This document shows positions 35,468-45,735 of a stretch of DNA of 64,000 nt, piece by piece. The stretch comes from Guyparkeria sp. WRN-7 (GTDB taxonomy: Bacteria; Pseudomonadota; Gammaproteobacteria; Halothiobacillales; Halothiobacillaceae): contig NZ_LRFH01000002.1 of assembly GCF_001641825.1 (NCBI RefSeq), forward strand, positions 1 through 64,000, read 5' to 3'. Under the pieces are notes generated by a model. The model was given only the letters and a program-made list of their open reading frames with translations, was not told where the DNA came from and did not search any database. The first letter of the stretch is position 1. Each line of letters starts with the position of its first letter. Position numbers and translations under genes: made by a program.

Positions 35468-35783
35468 GGCGGGCTCGTGAGACGAATGGGTTTCACCACA
35501 CGCCCAAGGGGCGCTGGCCGGGCTGGCCTCATTGTAGTGCATCCGGGTCCGGCCATGCGCACGGATACATGACTCGTTCAGCCGGACGGCGAGTCATGTC
35601 GTGTTCCTCCGGGCCTGCGCCCCTGACCAGGGTTCGTAGAATATATATTATGTTAAATAGGGTGTGAGGTAAGAGTAAACCGATTCGCGGGACGAGCGTC
35701 CCTGTTGTCGGTTCTCCACGTCGTACCCCGTCTTCTCGTGGATATCTCTCCCGCGCAGGCCTGTGTCGTTACGGTTACGGCCG
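35468..35783. other. 316-base intergenic region
   Basis: Between the TPR gene and the DUF6231-like gene, both minus strand. It contains the 10-bp inverted repeat (35567-35599), a short AT-rich tract (35639-35660, with ATATATATTATG) that could hold the TPR promoter, and a small palindrome GGGACGAGCGTCCC (35689-35702). No gene seen. Confidence 0.5.
35567..35599. repeat. Perfect 10-bp inverted repeat upstream of TPR gene
   Basis: Arms ACATGACTCG (35567-35576) and CGAGTCATGT (35590-35599) with a 13-base loop, 100 bases upstream of the TPR lipoprotein start. No T-run follows. Candidate operator or leader hairpin. Confidence 0.5.
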
Positions 35784-36296
35784 CTACCACCGGTATTTGT
35801 CCCACAGCTCCGGATTCGCCCAGTTGCGCGGGTTCAGCCAGTCCGGGGTGTCCTTGTAGGTTTCGATGTCGAATTGATACACGGCCTCGGCGGCGCTCAG
35901 GCGCCGGTATCCCAGCGAAACCATGCGCTGGTCGACGTCGTCGCCGATACGGGCCTCGCCGACGTGAACCACGATGCGGCGATTGGCGCGGTCACGTAGC
36001 CCCGCCAGTAGCTCCGCCACGGTCCCGGACCATTGGTCTTTCTCCACGATGACCTCGATCGGCCCCGCGCTGCTCGACAGGCGCTGGAAAACGGCCTCCG
36101 GGCGGTCCGGCACTCCCTGCGCCGGGGAGCTTGTCTGGCCGTGATCGACCGGACTGTCGACGATCACCGTGAATGCGGCCTCCCCGGCGGTGATCTTTTC
36201 GCATGCAATCAAACGCTTGTCCGCTTTGAGCCGCTCACGGCGGGCCTCGCCGTCGAGCAATCGCAGTACCGGATCGGGTGTTTTTTTCGCATTCAC
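35784..36296 (-). CDS. DUF6231-like protein
   Basis: A 170-residue cytoplasmic protein of unknown function. The C-terminus LNPRNWANPELWDKYRW resembles the Asn/Trp-rich end I remember for the gammaproteobacterial DUF6231 family; the name is from memory and unsure. An alpha/beta middle (RIVVHVGEARIG, MVSLGYRRLSAAEAVYQFDI) looks methyltransferase-like without a cofactor loop. It is divergent from tRNA-Leu, whose -35 box begins only three bases upstream of this start codon. Confidence 0.7.
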   Translation of the reverse strand: MNAKKTPDPVLRLLDGEARRERLKADKRLIACEKITAGEAAFTVIVDSPVDHGQTSSPAQGVPDRPEAVFQRLSSSAGPIEVIVEKDQWSGTVAELLAGLRDRANRRIVVHVGEARIGDDVDQRMVSLGYRRLSAAEAVYQFDIETYKDTPDWLNPRNWANPELWDKYRW

Positions 36297-36298
36297 TG

Positions 36299-36327
36299 TT
36301 GACAGTCCCTCTCGAGATTCCTAATAT
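36299..36327 (+). promoter_or_regulatory. tRNA-Leu promoter
   Basis: TTGACA (36299-36304) and TAATAT (36322-36327) with a 17-base spacer and a GCGCGCC discriminator, ten bases upstream of the tRNA. Confidence 0.9.
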
Positions 36328-36337
36328 GCGCGCCGTT

Positions 36338-36422
36338 GCCCAGGTGGCGGAACTGGTAGACGCGCTAGTTTCAGGTACTAGTGGAGAGATCCGTGGAGGT
36401 TCGAGTCCTCTCCTGGGCACCA
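36338..36422 (+). tRNA. tRNA-Leu (CAG)
   Basis: 85 bases with encoded CCA and a long variable arm, as expected for class II tRNA-Leu. It begins GCCCAGGTGGCGGAACTGG, has anticodon loop TTCAGGT in stem CTAGT/ACTAG, T-arm GGTTCGAGTCC, and ends CTGGGC-A-CCA. Confidence 0.97.
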
Positions 36423-36546
36423 AATTTCAGATCGACGTAAAGGCCGGTGGCTCGATGAGCTATCGGCCTTTTTCGTTCGTTGCGCGGTTATGCGGTTGGT
36501 CGCACCTCGCGCCCCGCAGCACGCGCATGTACAGAGGCACCATAAC

Positions 36547-36577
36547 AAAAGGCCCACCGGTGACGGTGGGCCTTTTT
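36547..36577. terminator. Bidirectional terminator between tRNA-Leu and fimV
   Basis: Ten-base perfect stem (36550-36559 with 36564-36573) flanked by four A residues on the left and five T residues on the right, so it can stop both the tRNA transcript and the minus-strand fimV transcript. Confidence 0.9.
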
Positions 36578-36609
36578 AACGCGGGCTTGTCCTGGCTGTC
36601 TTGCCGAGA

Positions 36610-38949
36610 TCAGCTGTCGTAGCGCTGCTTCAGCTCGTCGAGACGTTGAAGTGCCGCGGTGGCGCCCTCTTCCCGCAGTTCGGCCTCGATCATGTCGAAG
36701 CTCTCGCGGTCACCGACGTCGAGGAACGCCTCAGCCAGGCTGACACGAGTGTCGACGTCCACTTCGCTTTCATTGTCGGCCTCCGAGGTCGATTCGACCG
36801 CCGGTTCCTCCTCGGGCTCCGGCGCCATGCCAAGCTCGAGCCCCTCGTCCTCGGTCGTTCCCGTGGCTTCGTCCTTTGCCTCGGCGGTCTCGCCGGCAGG
36901 CTGATAACCGCTCAGGTCGAGGTCCAGAGCGTCGAGTTCGTCCTCGGCCCCCTTTTCTTCGCCTTCGCCGCCGGCCGTGGATGCATCGCCTTCCGACAGG
37001 TCGATCAATGTATCGTCGGGTTCGGCCGCGTCGTCTGGCCGGGCTTCAGAGGCGTCCTGCTCCTCGCTCGGCGTCTCGAGCGCGAAGGAGTCGTCGAACT
37101 CCATCAGGTTGTCGTCCGAGCCGCGAGCGGATTCGGGCTCCGGCGTGGCGAGCATGTCATCGAAATCCTCGTCCCAGGCGATCTCGCCCGACGGCTCGGA
37201 TGTCTCGGACGGGGCTCCACCGACTTCCTCGCGCTCTGCCTGCCGGTCGGCCTCGATTTGCGTATCGCCAATCGATGGCTCCCCGGCCGTTTCGTCGGCA
37301 GACACCAGGTGATCCGCTTCCGCCGAATCCGTCGCACTGGCCTCCGGCGCCGCCTCGACACCTTCGTCCTCCTCGACGTCCACGGTTTCGGCCTGCTGCT
37401 CGATCCCGCTGAGCCGGTTGATGGCCGCCTGCAGGCCGGCATGGCCGGGGTGTTCCTCGAGGCTTTCCTGCAGGAGCTCGAGCGCCTGATGCGTGAGGTT
37501 GAACGACTCGAGCACCCGCGCTTCCTCAAGGGCCATTTCCGGGTTCATCGGGTCATCGACACCCGGTTCGGCGGTAGCCGGATCGTTGCTCTCCTGACCT
37601 GCCAGGGCGCCGCCGACTGCCGCACCACCGACCGCAGCGGCAGAAGCGCCGGCCTTGTCCATGTTGCGCTCGATTGACGGCTGTTCGCCACGTGATTCCG
37701 CAGCCGTGTCGGCAGTAGCCGGCATCGGGACCGCCGGCTCGTCGTCGTGACGCGAGCGCCGCAGGCCGAGGGCGATCAACAGTGCGATGATCAACAGCCC
37801 CATCGCCCCGGTGAGGTACTTGCCCCATTGCACCCAGAACGTCTCCTGGCGGGCCTGGGCCTGTTCGGCCTGCTGACGGGATTCCTCGACCACGTCCTTG
37901 AGATCGGCAATGCGCGCGTCACGCTCGTCGACGGCCACCTTGACCGAATCGATTTCCTCTTTCAGGGAGCGAAGCTGTTCGGTCAGGGCCTCATTTTCCG
38001 CCTTGACCGATTCCAGCTCTTCCTGAGCCAATGCGTCGTCTGGGTCCATCGCCGGAGTGGCAGGCTGTTCCGCCCCCGCGATTGCCGGCAAGGGCGTATC
38101 GCGCGAGAGCTCGCCGAAACCGCCGAGATCGGCCGACTCTCGCTGCTCACCTTCGGCGGGACTCAGCAGTTCGAGCGCGGGGCCCTGCTGCGAGGTTTCA
38201 CCGTCGGCTACCTCCGACGGAACTGCTTGCTCGGTTTCACCAGGGGCCGAGGGCACCTTGAGCTCAACGCCAGCCAGCATGGTGTTGCCATTACCATTGG
38301 CAAAGGCGTGCGGATTGGCGTCGATAATCGCCTGCATTACCGAGCGGACGTTCTCGCCCTCGCCCACGTAATCGCTGGCGATCTCGGAAAGGGTGTCGCC
38401 CCGTTCCACCTTGCGGCTCGAGTCCAGGGAAAGGTTTTCCGCCGGTTCGACGCGCTGCCATTGCCCTGTCGCGCGTGGCGCCGGTGCCGATCGGGCCAAC
38501 GCTTGACGGCTTGCCTCACGGGCAGGCGCGGCTTCGGCCTTTGAGGGCGAAGGGGCGACAGCCGGCGGGTCGAGCAGCAGGTTGTAGGAACGGATCATCC
38601 GTCCCTGCGGCGACTGCACCTCCAGCAGGAGGCTGAGAATCGGGTCGCGGATCGGGCGCTTGGAACCGACAAGGACGTAGTCCTGACCGCCTTCCGACTC
38701 GATCGCGAACGTGAGATTGCCGGAAAGGTTCGTCAGCGGGACGCCGGCCTCGCGATAGAACGACGGGGGCGCAAGCTGGACGGTGATTTCATCCAGCGGC
38801 TCGCCGCTTGAACGCATGAGAGGAACGCGAACCTCCAGCGGTTCGCTCAGGTACGACTGCACCTCGGCCTGTCCCAAGGTGGCGGCCTGGCTGATCAACG
38901 GGCTCCCGGCACCCAGGATCCCCGCAATCACCAAACTCAACTTCCGCAT
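36610..38949 (-). CDS. fimV: FimV/HubP polar-hub protein
   Basis: A 779-residue inner-membrane hub for pole organisation, type IV pilus and chemotaxis in gammaproteobacteria. Order: signal peptide (to residue 22), conserved FimV N-terminal domain (AEVQSYLSEPLEVRVPLMRS ... GRMIRSYNLLLDPP), LysM domain near residues 185-240 (RKVERGDTLSEIA), a coiled coil (ELESVKAENEALTEQLRSLK), one transmembrane segment (YLTGAMGLLIIALLIALGL), a long acidic disordered cytoplasmic region rich in Glu/Asp/Ala, and a C-terminal FimV helical domain (TRVSLAEAFLDVGDRESF). AAGGAG lies eight bases before ATG 38949. Confidence 0.93.
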   Translation of the reverse strand: MRKLSLVIAGILGAGSPLISQAATLGQAEVQSYLSEPLEVRVPLMRSSGEPLDEITVQLAPPSFYREAGVPLTNLSGNLTFAIESEGGQDYVLVGSKRPIRDPILSLLLEVQSPQGRMIRSYNLLLDPPAVAPSPSKAEAAPAREASRQALARSAPAPRATGQWQRVEPAENLSLDSSRKVERGDTLSEIASDYVGEGENVRSVMQAIIDANPHAFANGNGNTMLAGVELKVPSAPGETEQAVPSEVADGETSQQGPALELLSPAEGEQRESADLGGFGELSRDTPLPAIAGAEQPATPAMDPDDALAQEELESVKAENEALTEQLRSLKEEIDSVKVAVDERDARIADLKDVVEESRQQAEQAQARQETFWVQWGKYLTGAMGLLIIALLIALGLRRSRHDDEPAVPMPATADTAAESRGEQPSIERNMDKAGASAAAVGGAAVGGALAGQESNDPATAEPGVDDPMNPEMALEEARVLESFNLTHQALELLQESLEEHPGHAGLQAAINRLSGIEQQAETVDVEEDEGVEAAPEASATDSAEADHLVSADETAGEPSIGDTQIEADRQAEREEVGGAPSETSEPSGEIAWDEDFDDMLATPEPESARGSDDNLMEFDDSFALETPSEEQDASEARPDDAAEPDDTLIDLSEGDASTAGGEGEEKGAEDELDALDLDLSGYQPAGETAEAKDEATGTTEDEGLELGMAPEPEEEPAVESTSEADNESEVDVDTRVSLAEAFLDVGDRESFDMIEAELREEGATAALQRLDELKQRYDS

Positions 38950-39045
38950 GTCAATGACTCCTTGCTCGTGCCGGCGTGGTGGGTAGGTTCCCTTGCACGC
39001 TACGGCGCCTTCCTATAGCCCGTATCGAGCCGATTGTGCCACAGA

Positions 39046-40068
<1,023 letters not shown>

Positions 40069-40207
40069 GAAGATTTCTCCTTAGGATTGGAAGTCTGGTG
40101 CGAATCATATCGAGGTGGTCCCAACCGGTGACCCACCCCGTTGCGTGTGATACGCCTAGCCTAGCGCATCCCGCCGGGCTATCGAAGCGATTGGTTGGGC
40201 TGCGGCC

Positions 40208-41287
40208 TCAAGACCCCAGGGCGTCGACGACCGCCTGGCCCATTTCGCTGGTGGACGCCATGCGCATGCCGTCCTGCATGATGTCCGGCGTGCGCAGGCC
40301 CTGATCGAGTACCTCCACGCAGGCATTCTCGATCCGCTCGGCCAGGTCGCCCCGACCGAACGAATAGCGCAGCAGCATGGCCGCCGAAAGGATGGTGGCC
40401 ATCGGGTTGGCCACGCCCTGCCCGGCAATGTCGGGTGCCGAGCCGTGGCTGGGCTCGTACAGACCCTGCCCTTTCTCGTTGAGCGACGCCGAGGGCAGCA
40501 TGCCGATCGAGCCGGAGAGCATCGAGGCCTGGTCGGACAGGATGTCGCCGAACAGGTTCTCGGTCACAATGACGTCGAACTGCTTCGGGGCGCGCACAAG
40601 CTGCATCGCGGCGTTGTCGACGTACATGTGCGACAGCTCGACATCCGGGTACTCGGCCGACAGGCGGTTCATCACCTCGCGCCACAGCTCGGAGGTCTCC
40701 AGCACGTTGGCCTTGTCCACCGAGCACAGGCGCTTGCCCCGTTTCTGAGCGGCCTCGAAGGCGACCCGGCCGATGCGCTCGATCTCGCCCTCGTTGTAAT
40801 GCATGGTGTTGAAGCCTTCGCGCTGGCCGTCGACCTCGCGGATGCCGCGCGGCTGGCCGAAGTACACCCCGCCCGTCAGCTCGCGCACGATCAGGATGTC
40901 CAGCCCCGCGACCACTTCGGGCTTGAGCGAGGAGGCGTCGGCCAGTGCGCTGTAGAGCATCGCCGGGCGCAGATTGGCGAACAGCCCAAGCTCCTTGCGG
41001 ATCGCCAGCAGGCCCCGCTCGGGGCGCAGCGGACGATCGAGCTCGTCGTATTGCGGGCTGCCGACGGCGCCCAGCAGTACGGCATCGGCCTCGCCCGCCT
41101 GCTTGCGGGTGGTCTCGGGGAACGGCTGGCCTTCCGCATCGTAGGCGGCGCCGCCGATCAGGCCATCGGTAAAGGACAGTTGGAGGTCCGTGCCAGCGGT
41201 CACGGCCTTGAGCACATTGACCGCCTGCTCGGTGATTTCCGGGCCGATGCCGTCACCCGGCAGTACGAGAATGTTCTTCTGTGTCAC
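40208..41287 (-). CDS. leuB: 3-isopropylmalate dehydrogenase
   Basis: A 359-residue leucine-biosynthesis enzyme that oxidises and decarboxylates 3-isopropylmalate with NAD. Typical stretches are [45 protein letters not shown] and [14 protein letters not shown]. It lies downstream of leuD with a 36-base gap. Confidence 0.97.
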   Translation of the reverse strand: MTQKNILVLPGDGIGPEITEQAVNVLKAVTAGTDLQLSFTDGLIGGAAYDAEGQPFPETTRKQAGEADAVLLGAVGSPQYDELDRPLRPERGLLAIRKELGLFANLRPAMLYSALADASSLKPEVVAGLDILIVRELTGGVYFGQPRGIREVDGQREGFNTMHYNEGEIERIGRVAFEAAQKRGKRLCSVDKANVLETSELWREVMNRLSAEYPDVELSHMYVDNAAMQLVRAPKQFDVIVTENLFGDILSDQASMLSGSIGMLPSASLNEKGQGLYEPSHGSAPDIAGQGVANPMATILSAAMLLRYSFGRGDLAERIENACVEVLDQGLRTPDIMQDGMRMASTSEMGQAVVDALGS

Positions 41288-41323
41288 GGTGTTGGGGTCC
41301 TTTCTTCAATCTCTTGTTCGGTA

Positions 41324-41983
41324 TCAGCCGGCGTTGCCGCGCAGATCGTTGAACAGCCACGGGGTCTTCTGCATCTGCGCCGTTTCGTAGGCCTTGATCT
41401 TGTCGGCGTGCTCGAGCGTCAGCGCGATGTCGTCCAGCCCCTCGACCAGGCAGTGCTTGCGGAAACTGTCGATCTCGAAGCCATACTCGGTGCCGTCGGG
41501 CGCCTTGACCACCTGGTTCGGCAGGTCGATCTCGAGCTCGAGGCCCGGGTTGGCCGCCACCGCCTTGAAGATCGCGTCGACCTCTTCTTCCTTCAAGGCA
41601 ATGGGAAGGAGCCCGTTCTTGAAGCTGTTGTTGAAGAAGATGTCGGCGAAGGACGGCGCGATCACGGCGCGGAAGCCGAAGTCGGTGAGCGCCCAGACGG
41701 CATGCTCGCGCGACGAGCCGCAACCGAAGTTCTCACGCGCCAGCAGAATGGAGGCGCGGTCGAACGGCTCCTGGTTCAGGACGAAGTCCGGGTTCTTGCG
41801 TCGCTGGCTGTGATCCATGCCCGGCTCGCCCGGGTCGAGGTAGCGCCAGTCGTCGAACGCCGTCGGGCCGAAACCGGTGCGCTTGACCGACTTCAGGTAC
41901 TGCTTGGGGATGATCGCGTCGGTGTCGACGTTCGAGCGGTCGAGAGGCGCGACGATTCCCTTGTGGGTGGTGAATGCCTGCAT
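41324..41983 (-). CDS. leuD: 3-isopropylmalate dehydratase small subunit
   Basis: A 219-residue LeuD, the swivelling domain of isopropylmalate isomerase; it works with LeuC. Substrate loop and conserved stretches: [33 protein letters not shown] and [15 protein letters not shown]. Gap to leuC is 12 bases. Confidence 0.97.
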   Translation of the reverse strand: MQAFTTHKGIVAPLDRSNVDTDAIIPKQYLKSVKRTGFGPTAFDDWRYLDPGEPGMDHSQRRKNPDFVLNQEPFDRASILLARENFGCGSSREHAVWALTDFGFRAVIAPSFADIFFNNSFKNGLLPIALKEEEVDAIFKAVAANPGLELEIDLPNQVVKAPDGTEYGFEIDSFRKHCLVEGLDDIALTLEHADKIKAYETAQMQKTPWLFNDLRGNAG

Positions 41984-41995
41984 GATCTTTCTCCC

Positions 41996-43399
41996 TTACG
42001 CTTGACGAACGTCGACGAAATGGCCGGCAACGGCGGCTGCCGCGGCCATGGCCGGGCTGACCAGATGCGTGCGACCGCCCTGCCCCTGACGTCCTTCGAA
42101 GTTGCGGTTCGAGGTGGAGGCGCAGCGCTCGCCGGGCTCGAGGCGATCGGCGTTCATCGCGAGACACATCGAGCAACCCGGCTCGCGCCACTCGAAACCG
42201 GCGTCGAGGAAGACCTTGTCGAGCCCCTCCTTCTCCGCCTGCTCGCGCACGAGACCCGAGCCCGGCACGACCATCGCGAGCGTCACGTTGTCGGCCACAT
42301 GGCCACCCTTGATGGCGGCCGCGGCGGCGCGCAGGTCCTCGATGCGCGCGTTGGTGCACGAACCGATGAACACCTTGTCGATCTGGATGTCGCTGATCGG
42401 CGTGTTCGCCTCAAGCCCCATGTATTTCAGCGCGTTGCGCATGCCCTCGGCCTTGACCGGATCGGCCTCGGCGGCCGGATCCGGTACCTGGCCGTTGACC
42501 GGGACTACCATCTCCGGCGAGGTGCCCCAGCTGACCTGCGGTTCGATCTTGCTGCCGTCGAGCGTGACGACCTTGTCGAACTGGGCATCGGGGTCCGACT
42601 TGAGCGTGCGCCAGTACTCGGCGGCGCGCTCGAACATCTCGCCTTGCGGGGCGAACGGCTTGTCGCGGAAGTACTCGATGGTCTTCTCGTCGACGGCCAC
42701 CATGCCGGCACGGGCGCCCGCCTCGATCGACATGTTGCATACGCTCATGCGGCCCTCGATCGAGAGCGACTCGATCGCCGAGCCGGCAAACTCGATCGCA
42801 TAACCGGTACCGCCGGCGGTGCCGATCTTGCCGATGATGGCAAGCACGACGTCCTTCGCGGTCACACCGGGACCGAGTTCGCCGTCGACGCGCACCTGGA
42901 GGGTCTTGGCCCGCTTCTGGAGCAAGGTCTGGGTGGCCATGACGTGCTCGACCTCGGAGGTGCCGATGCCGAAGGCCAGCGCGCCGATCGCGCCGTGCGT
43001 GGAGGTGTGCGAGTCACCGCAGACCACGGTCGCGCCCGGGAGCGTGAAGCCCTCCTCCGGGCCGATGATGTGCACGATGCCCTGGCGCAGGTCGGCCATC
43101 GGGAATTCCTGCACGCCGAATTCCTGGCAGTTGCGGTCGAGCGTGCTGACCTGCTCGCGCGAGACCGGATCGGTGATGCCGCCGGCGCGGTTGGTGGTCG
43201 GCACGTTGTGGTCGGGTACGGCGAGCATCGCACCGGTGCGCCACGGCTTGCGACCGGCCAGGCGAAGGCCCTCGAAGGCCTGCGGGCTGGTCACCTCGTG
43301 GACGAGGTGACGATCGATATACAAGAGCGCGGTGCCATCGTCCTGTTCATGGACGACGTGCGCGTCAAAGAGCTTTTCGTAGAGTGTCTTTCCAGCCAT
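41996..43399 (-). CDS. leuC: 3-isopropylmalate dehydratase large subunit
   Basis: A 467-residue aconitase-family enzyme with a [4Fe-4S] cluster. Cluster Cys are in [12 protein letters not shown] and [12 protein letters not shown]. The catalytic region [20 protein letters not shown] is intact. ATG 43399 has GAGGA eight bases upstream; a longer frame to 43432 is not family-like. Together with leuD, leuB, asd and fimV it forms the gammaproteobacterial leu cluster; leuA is not in the window. As an Fe-S enzyme it depends on SUF. Confidence 0.96.
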   Translation of the reverse strand: MAGKTLYEKLFDAHVVHEQDDGTALLYIDRHLVHEVTSPQAFEGLRLAGRKPWRTGAMLAVPDHNVPTTNRAGGITDPVSREQVSTLDRNCQEFGVQEFPMADLRQGIVHIIGPEEGFTLPGATVVCGDSHTSTHGAIGALAFGIGTSEVEHVMATQTLLQKRAKTLQVRVDGELGPGVTAKDVVLAIIGKIGTAGGTGYAIEFAGSAIESLSIEGRMSVCNMSIEAGARAGMVAVDEKTIEYFRDKPFAPQGEMFERAAEYWRTLKSDPDAQFDKVVTLDGSKIEPQVSWGTSPEMVVPVNGQVPDPAAEADPVKAEGMRNALKYMGLEANTPISDIQIDKVFIGSCTNARIEDLRAAAAAIKGGHVADNVTLAMVVPGSGLVREQAEKEGLDKVFLDAGFEWREPGCSMCLAMNADRLEPGERCASTSNRNFEGRQGQGGRTHLVSPAMAAAAAVAGHFVDVRQA

Positions 43400-43449
43400 T
43401 GGCTTGTTCCTCAAGACCGGCCGTTCGGCCACGGCCCGTTCACAGTGTT

Positions 43450-43857
43450 CTAGAAACCGAAGAATCCGTCGTCCAGACCCGAGGCCGGCGGGTCGACGGC
43501 GTGCTCGATCAGGTCGCGGAGTTTGACCACCCGGAGTACCTCGTGGTGCGTGGAGGCGAGCACGACCGGCGGCGCGACGCCGGCCTCGAACGCCTCAAGC
43601 CACCGCCAGGCGCAGACACACCAGCGGTCGCCGGCCTGCAGGCCCGGGAAGTCGAATGCCGGGATGGGCTGCCGCAGTTCGTTGCCCTGCGAGGCGGTGT
43701 AGCCGAGGAAGGCATCATCCAGTTCGGCACAGATGCCGTGAACGCCACCGTCTTCCGCGCCGACGAGGCAACGGCCGTCCCGGTAGAATCCCGTCATCGG
43801 GTCTGCCGAGCACGCCGCGAGCGGCAATCCCAGCACGTTGAGTCCCTCGGTTTTCAT
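43450..43857 (-). CDS. DUF2237 family protein
   Basis: A 135-residue protein of the DUF2237 family: [59 protein letters not shown] and [14 protein letters not shown]. Conserved Cys at the start (LAACSAD) and in WCVCAWRW suggest metal or thiol chemistry, but no function is known. It is divergent from the LysR gene, with 100 bases between starts. Confidence 0.88.
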   Translation of the reverse strand: MKTEGLNVLGLPLAACSADPMTGFYRDGRCLVGAEDGGVHGICAELDDAFLGYTASQGNELRQPIPAFDFPGLQAGDRWCVCAWRWLEAFEAGVAPPVVLASTHHEVLRVVKLRDLIEHAVDPPASGLDDGFFGF

Positions 43858-43883
43858 GCCGGAATGATAGTGGCCGCGCTGCA

Positions 43884-43929
43884 ATAACCAAAATGGAAAT
43901 AAATCATGGGTTCGATTTCCTATGGTTAT
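43884..43929. promoter_or_regulatory. Long inverted repeat between DUF2237 and lysR
   Basis: Interrupted arms ATAACCAAAATGGAAAT (43884-43900) and ATTTCCTATGGTTAT (43915-43929), pairing as ATAACCA/TGGTTAT and GGAAAT/ATTTCC. It lies in the 100-base divergent promoter region, in the usual place for a LysR autoregulatory site. Confidence 0.6.
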
Positions 43930-43957
43930 ATGTGGAAAGGAAAGGACGAGAGCCGAC

Positions 43958-44893
43958 ATGAATCCGAACCAGCTCGATACCCAGCAACTGCTGACCTTTC
44001 TCGCCATCGCCGAGACCGGGTCGTTCTCCGCGGCGGCGGCGCGTCTGCATGTCAGCCAGCCGGCGATATCCAAGCGCCTCTCGCAACTCGAGCAGCGGTT
44101 GGGGTTTGCCTTGTTCGACCGGCTCGGCCAGCGTGTGGTTCTCACCTATCGTGGCGAGCGCCTGTTGCCGGCCGTTCGCGAAATACAGACGTGCCTCGAG
44201 GACATCGTCGTCGCGGCGCAACTGAGCGATGAGCGACTCAGTGGCCGTCTCGCGCTGTCGCTGAGTCATTACTGCGGGCTGCAGCTGTTGCCGGGCGTGC
44301 TGGAGGAGTTCTCCACCCGTTACCCCGACGTGCTGCTTGATCTGAGTTTCCATGACTCGGAGCGGGCCATCGAGCAGGTGGCCGTCGGGGACGTCGCCCT
44401 CGCCTATGCGACCCTGCCGCCCCGACTGGATCCGCGCGTCCACGCGCAGGTGCTGTGGCAGGAGACGCTGCAGCCGGTGGTTGCCGAGCGGCACTGTCCT
44501 GCCGACCGGCCGGCCGATCTGCGCGGCATCGGTGAACGTCTGCCCCTGATCCTGCCCGCCGAGGCGACCAGCACGCGCACGGCTATCGACCGATGGATGG
44601 ACGATTGCGATCTGACGCCACCGGCGGTGATCGAGATCAACCAGCTCGAATCCATCGCCGTGCTGGCCGCGACCGGCGTGGGCTGGGCGGTGATCCCCGC
44701 GACCCTGCAACGCCCCGGGCTGATCGGGCTGCCCGGCGAGGTCTGCCCGTTGCCCACCCGCGAGCTGGGGCTGATCGAGCCGGTGGGGCGTGCGGTGAAT
44801 CCACTGGCCGAGGCGTTCGTCACCCTCGTGAATCGGATCGTGACGACCGAATCGGCGGTGCCCGACCTGTCCGATGAGACGAGCCGTCCCTGA
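43958..44893 (+). CDS. LysR-family transcriptional regulator
   Basis: A 311-residue LysR regulator. The winged helix-turn-helix is textbook (LLTFLAIAETGSFSAAAARL, VSQPAISKRLSQLEQRLG), followed by the substrate-binding domain. ATG 43958 is preceded by AAGGAC; a longer frame is rejected. It resembles LysR proteins of the CysB/LeuO-neighbour type only in general. Its target is probably the divergent DUF2237 gene, judging by the inverted repeat between them; regulation of leuC further on is less likely. Confidence 0.88.
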   Translation: MNPNQLDTQQLLTFLAIAETGSFSAAAARLHVSQPAISKRLSQLEQRLGFALFDRLGQRVVLTYRGERLLPAVREIQTCLEDIVVAAQLSDERLSGRLALSLSHYCGLQLLPGVLEEFSTRYPDVLLDLSFHDSERAIEQVAVGDVALAYATLPPRLDPRVHAQVLWQETLQPVVAERHCPADRPADLRGIGERLPLILPAEATSTRTAIDRWMDDCDLTPPAVIEINQLESIAVLAATGVGWAVIPATLQRPGLIGLPGEVCPLPTRELGLIEPVGRAVNPLAEAFVTLVNRIVTTESAVPDLSDETSRP

Positions 44894-44895
44894 TC

Positions 44896-45735
44896 TCAGG
44901 TCATCAATGCAACTGTAGCGGGATGGTAATGGGCAATCCCTTCGAGGATGCCCGCCGCGTAATTGCCGTTCATGCCGAGAAAGCCCCCGCGAGCGAGATA
45001 CAGGTGCGTTTCCGTACCGTTCTCGTGCGCCAGACGACGCGCGGTCTCCCTGACCTCCGGGCGCGCATTGGCGACCAGCACCGCAGGCAGCTCACTGGTC
45101 AGGGCCGGAAGGTCGTTGCCGCTATCGCCCGCGAAGACCGTGCGTTCCGCCGGGATGCCCAGGTGTGACTGGATAAAGCGGATGGCGTGGAGCTTGGTGG
45201 CCCCAAGCGGCAACACGTCGATCAGTCCCACATCGTTCATCTCGTCGACGCTCCAGATCACGCTCGCCCGGATCCCCGCCGGTTCGAGCCGACCTTGTAT
45301 CGCCGTGATTACCGCCTCGGCGTCGATGTCTGCCGGGCTGTAGTAACTGAGCTTGTAGGTGTTCTGCTTGGCTGGCTCCTGCCGTTCGAGCCCGTCGATG
45401 CCTTCGAGTCGCCTGGCCAGATCGGCATGGTCGTGTCCCGACCAATCCGGCGCGATTTCACGATACCAGTCTGCCCACGGCTGCCAGTCCGCCCCCTCGA
45501 TGCGATAGATGGTGGTACCGACGTCGCCGATGGCGAAATCGGGGCGAGGCAGGTCATAGCGCGCGATCGCCTCATGCAGCAGGCGTTCGTCTCTGCCGCT
45601 GACATAGGCCAGCACCACGCCGGGGTCCTCGACCAGCCGCGCGAGGCGGTCGCGCGCGCCGGGAGACTCGGGCTGATGCCCGTTGGGGATCAGGGTTCGG
45701 TCGAGATCGGTACAGATCAGCAACGGGTCAGTCAT
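44896..45735 (-). CDS. Sucrose-6-phosphate phosphatase-like HAD hydrolase
   Basis: A 279-residue HAD-IIB phosphatase of the S6PP type. Motif I is CTDLDRTLIPNG (nucleophile and acid Asp), motif II AYVSGR, the capping/lysine region ATKLHAIRF, and motif IV FAGDSGNDLP. The sucrose-phosphatase-like cap has KQNTYKLSYY. It shares its operon with a GH100-like glycosidase (8-base overlap). Either sucrose or a related compatible solute (glucosylglycerate-type) could be the substrate. No sucrose-phosphate synthase is visible in the window. Confidence 0.8.
   Translation of the reverse strand: MTDPLLICTDLDRTLIPNGHQPESPGARDRLARLVEDPGVVLAYVSGRDERLLHEAIARYDLPRPDFAIGDVGTTIYRIEGADWQPWADWYREIAPDWSGHDHADLARRLEGIDGLERQEPAKQNTYKLSYYSPADIDAEAVITAIQGRLEPAGIRASVIWSVDEMNDVGLIDVLPLGATKLHAIRFIQSHLGIPAERTVFAGDSGNDLPALTSELPAVLVANARPEVRETARRLAHENGTETHLYLARGGFLGMNGNYAAGILEGIAHYHPATVALMT

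Noticed and set aside
40445-43453. 1002-residue plus-strand frame over leuB, leuD and leuC
   Set aside because: Shadow of three certain minus-strand genes; no recognisable protein features.
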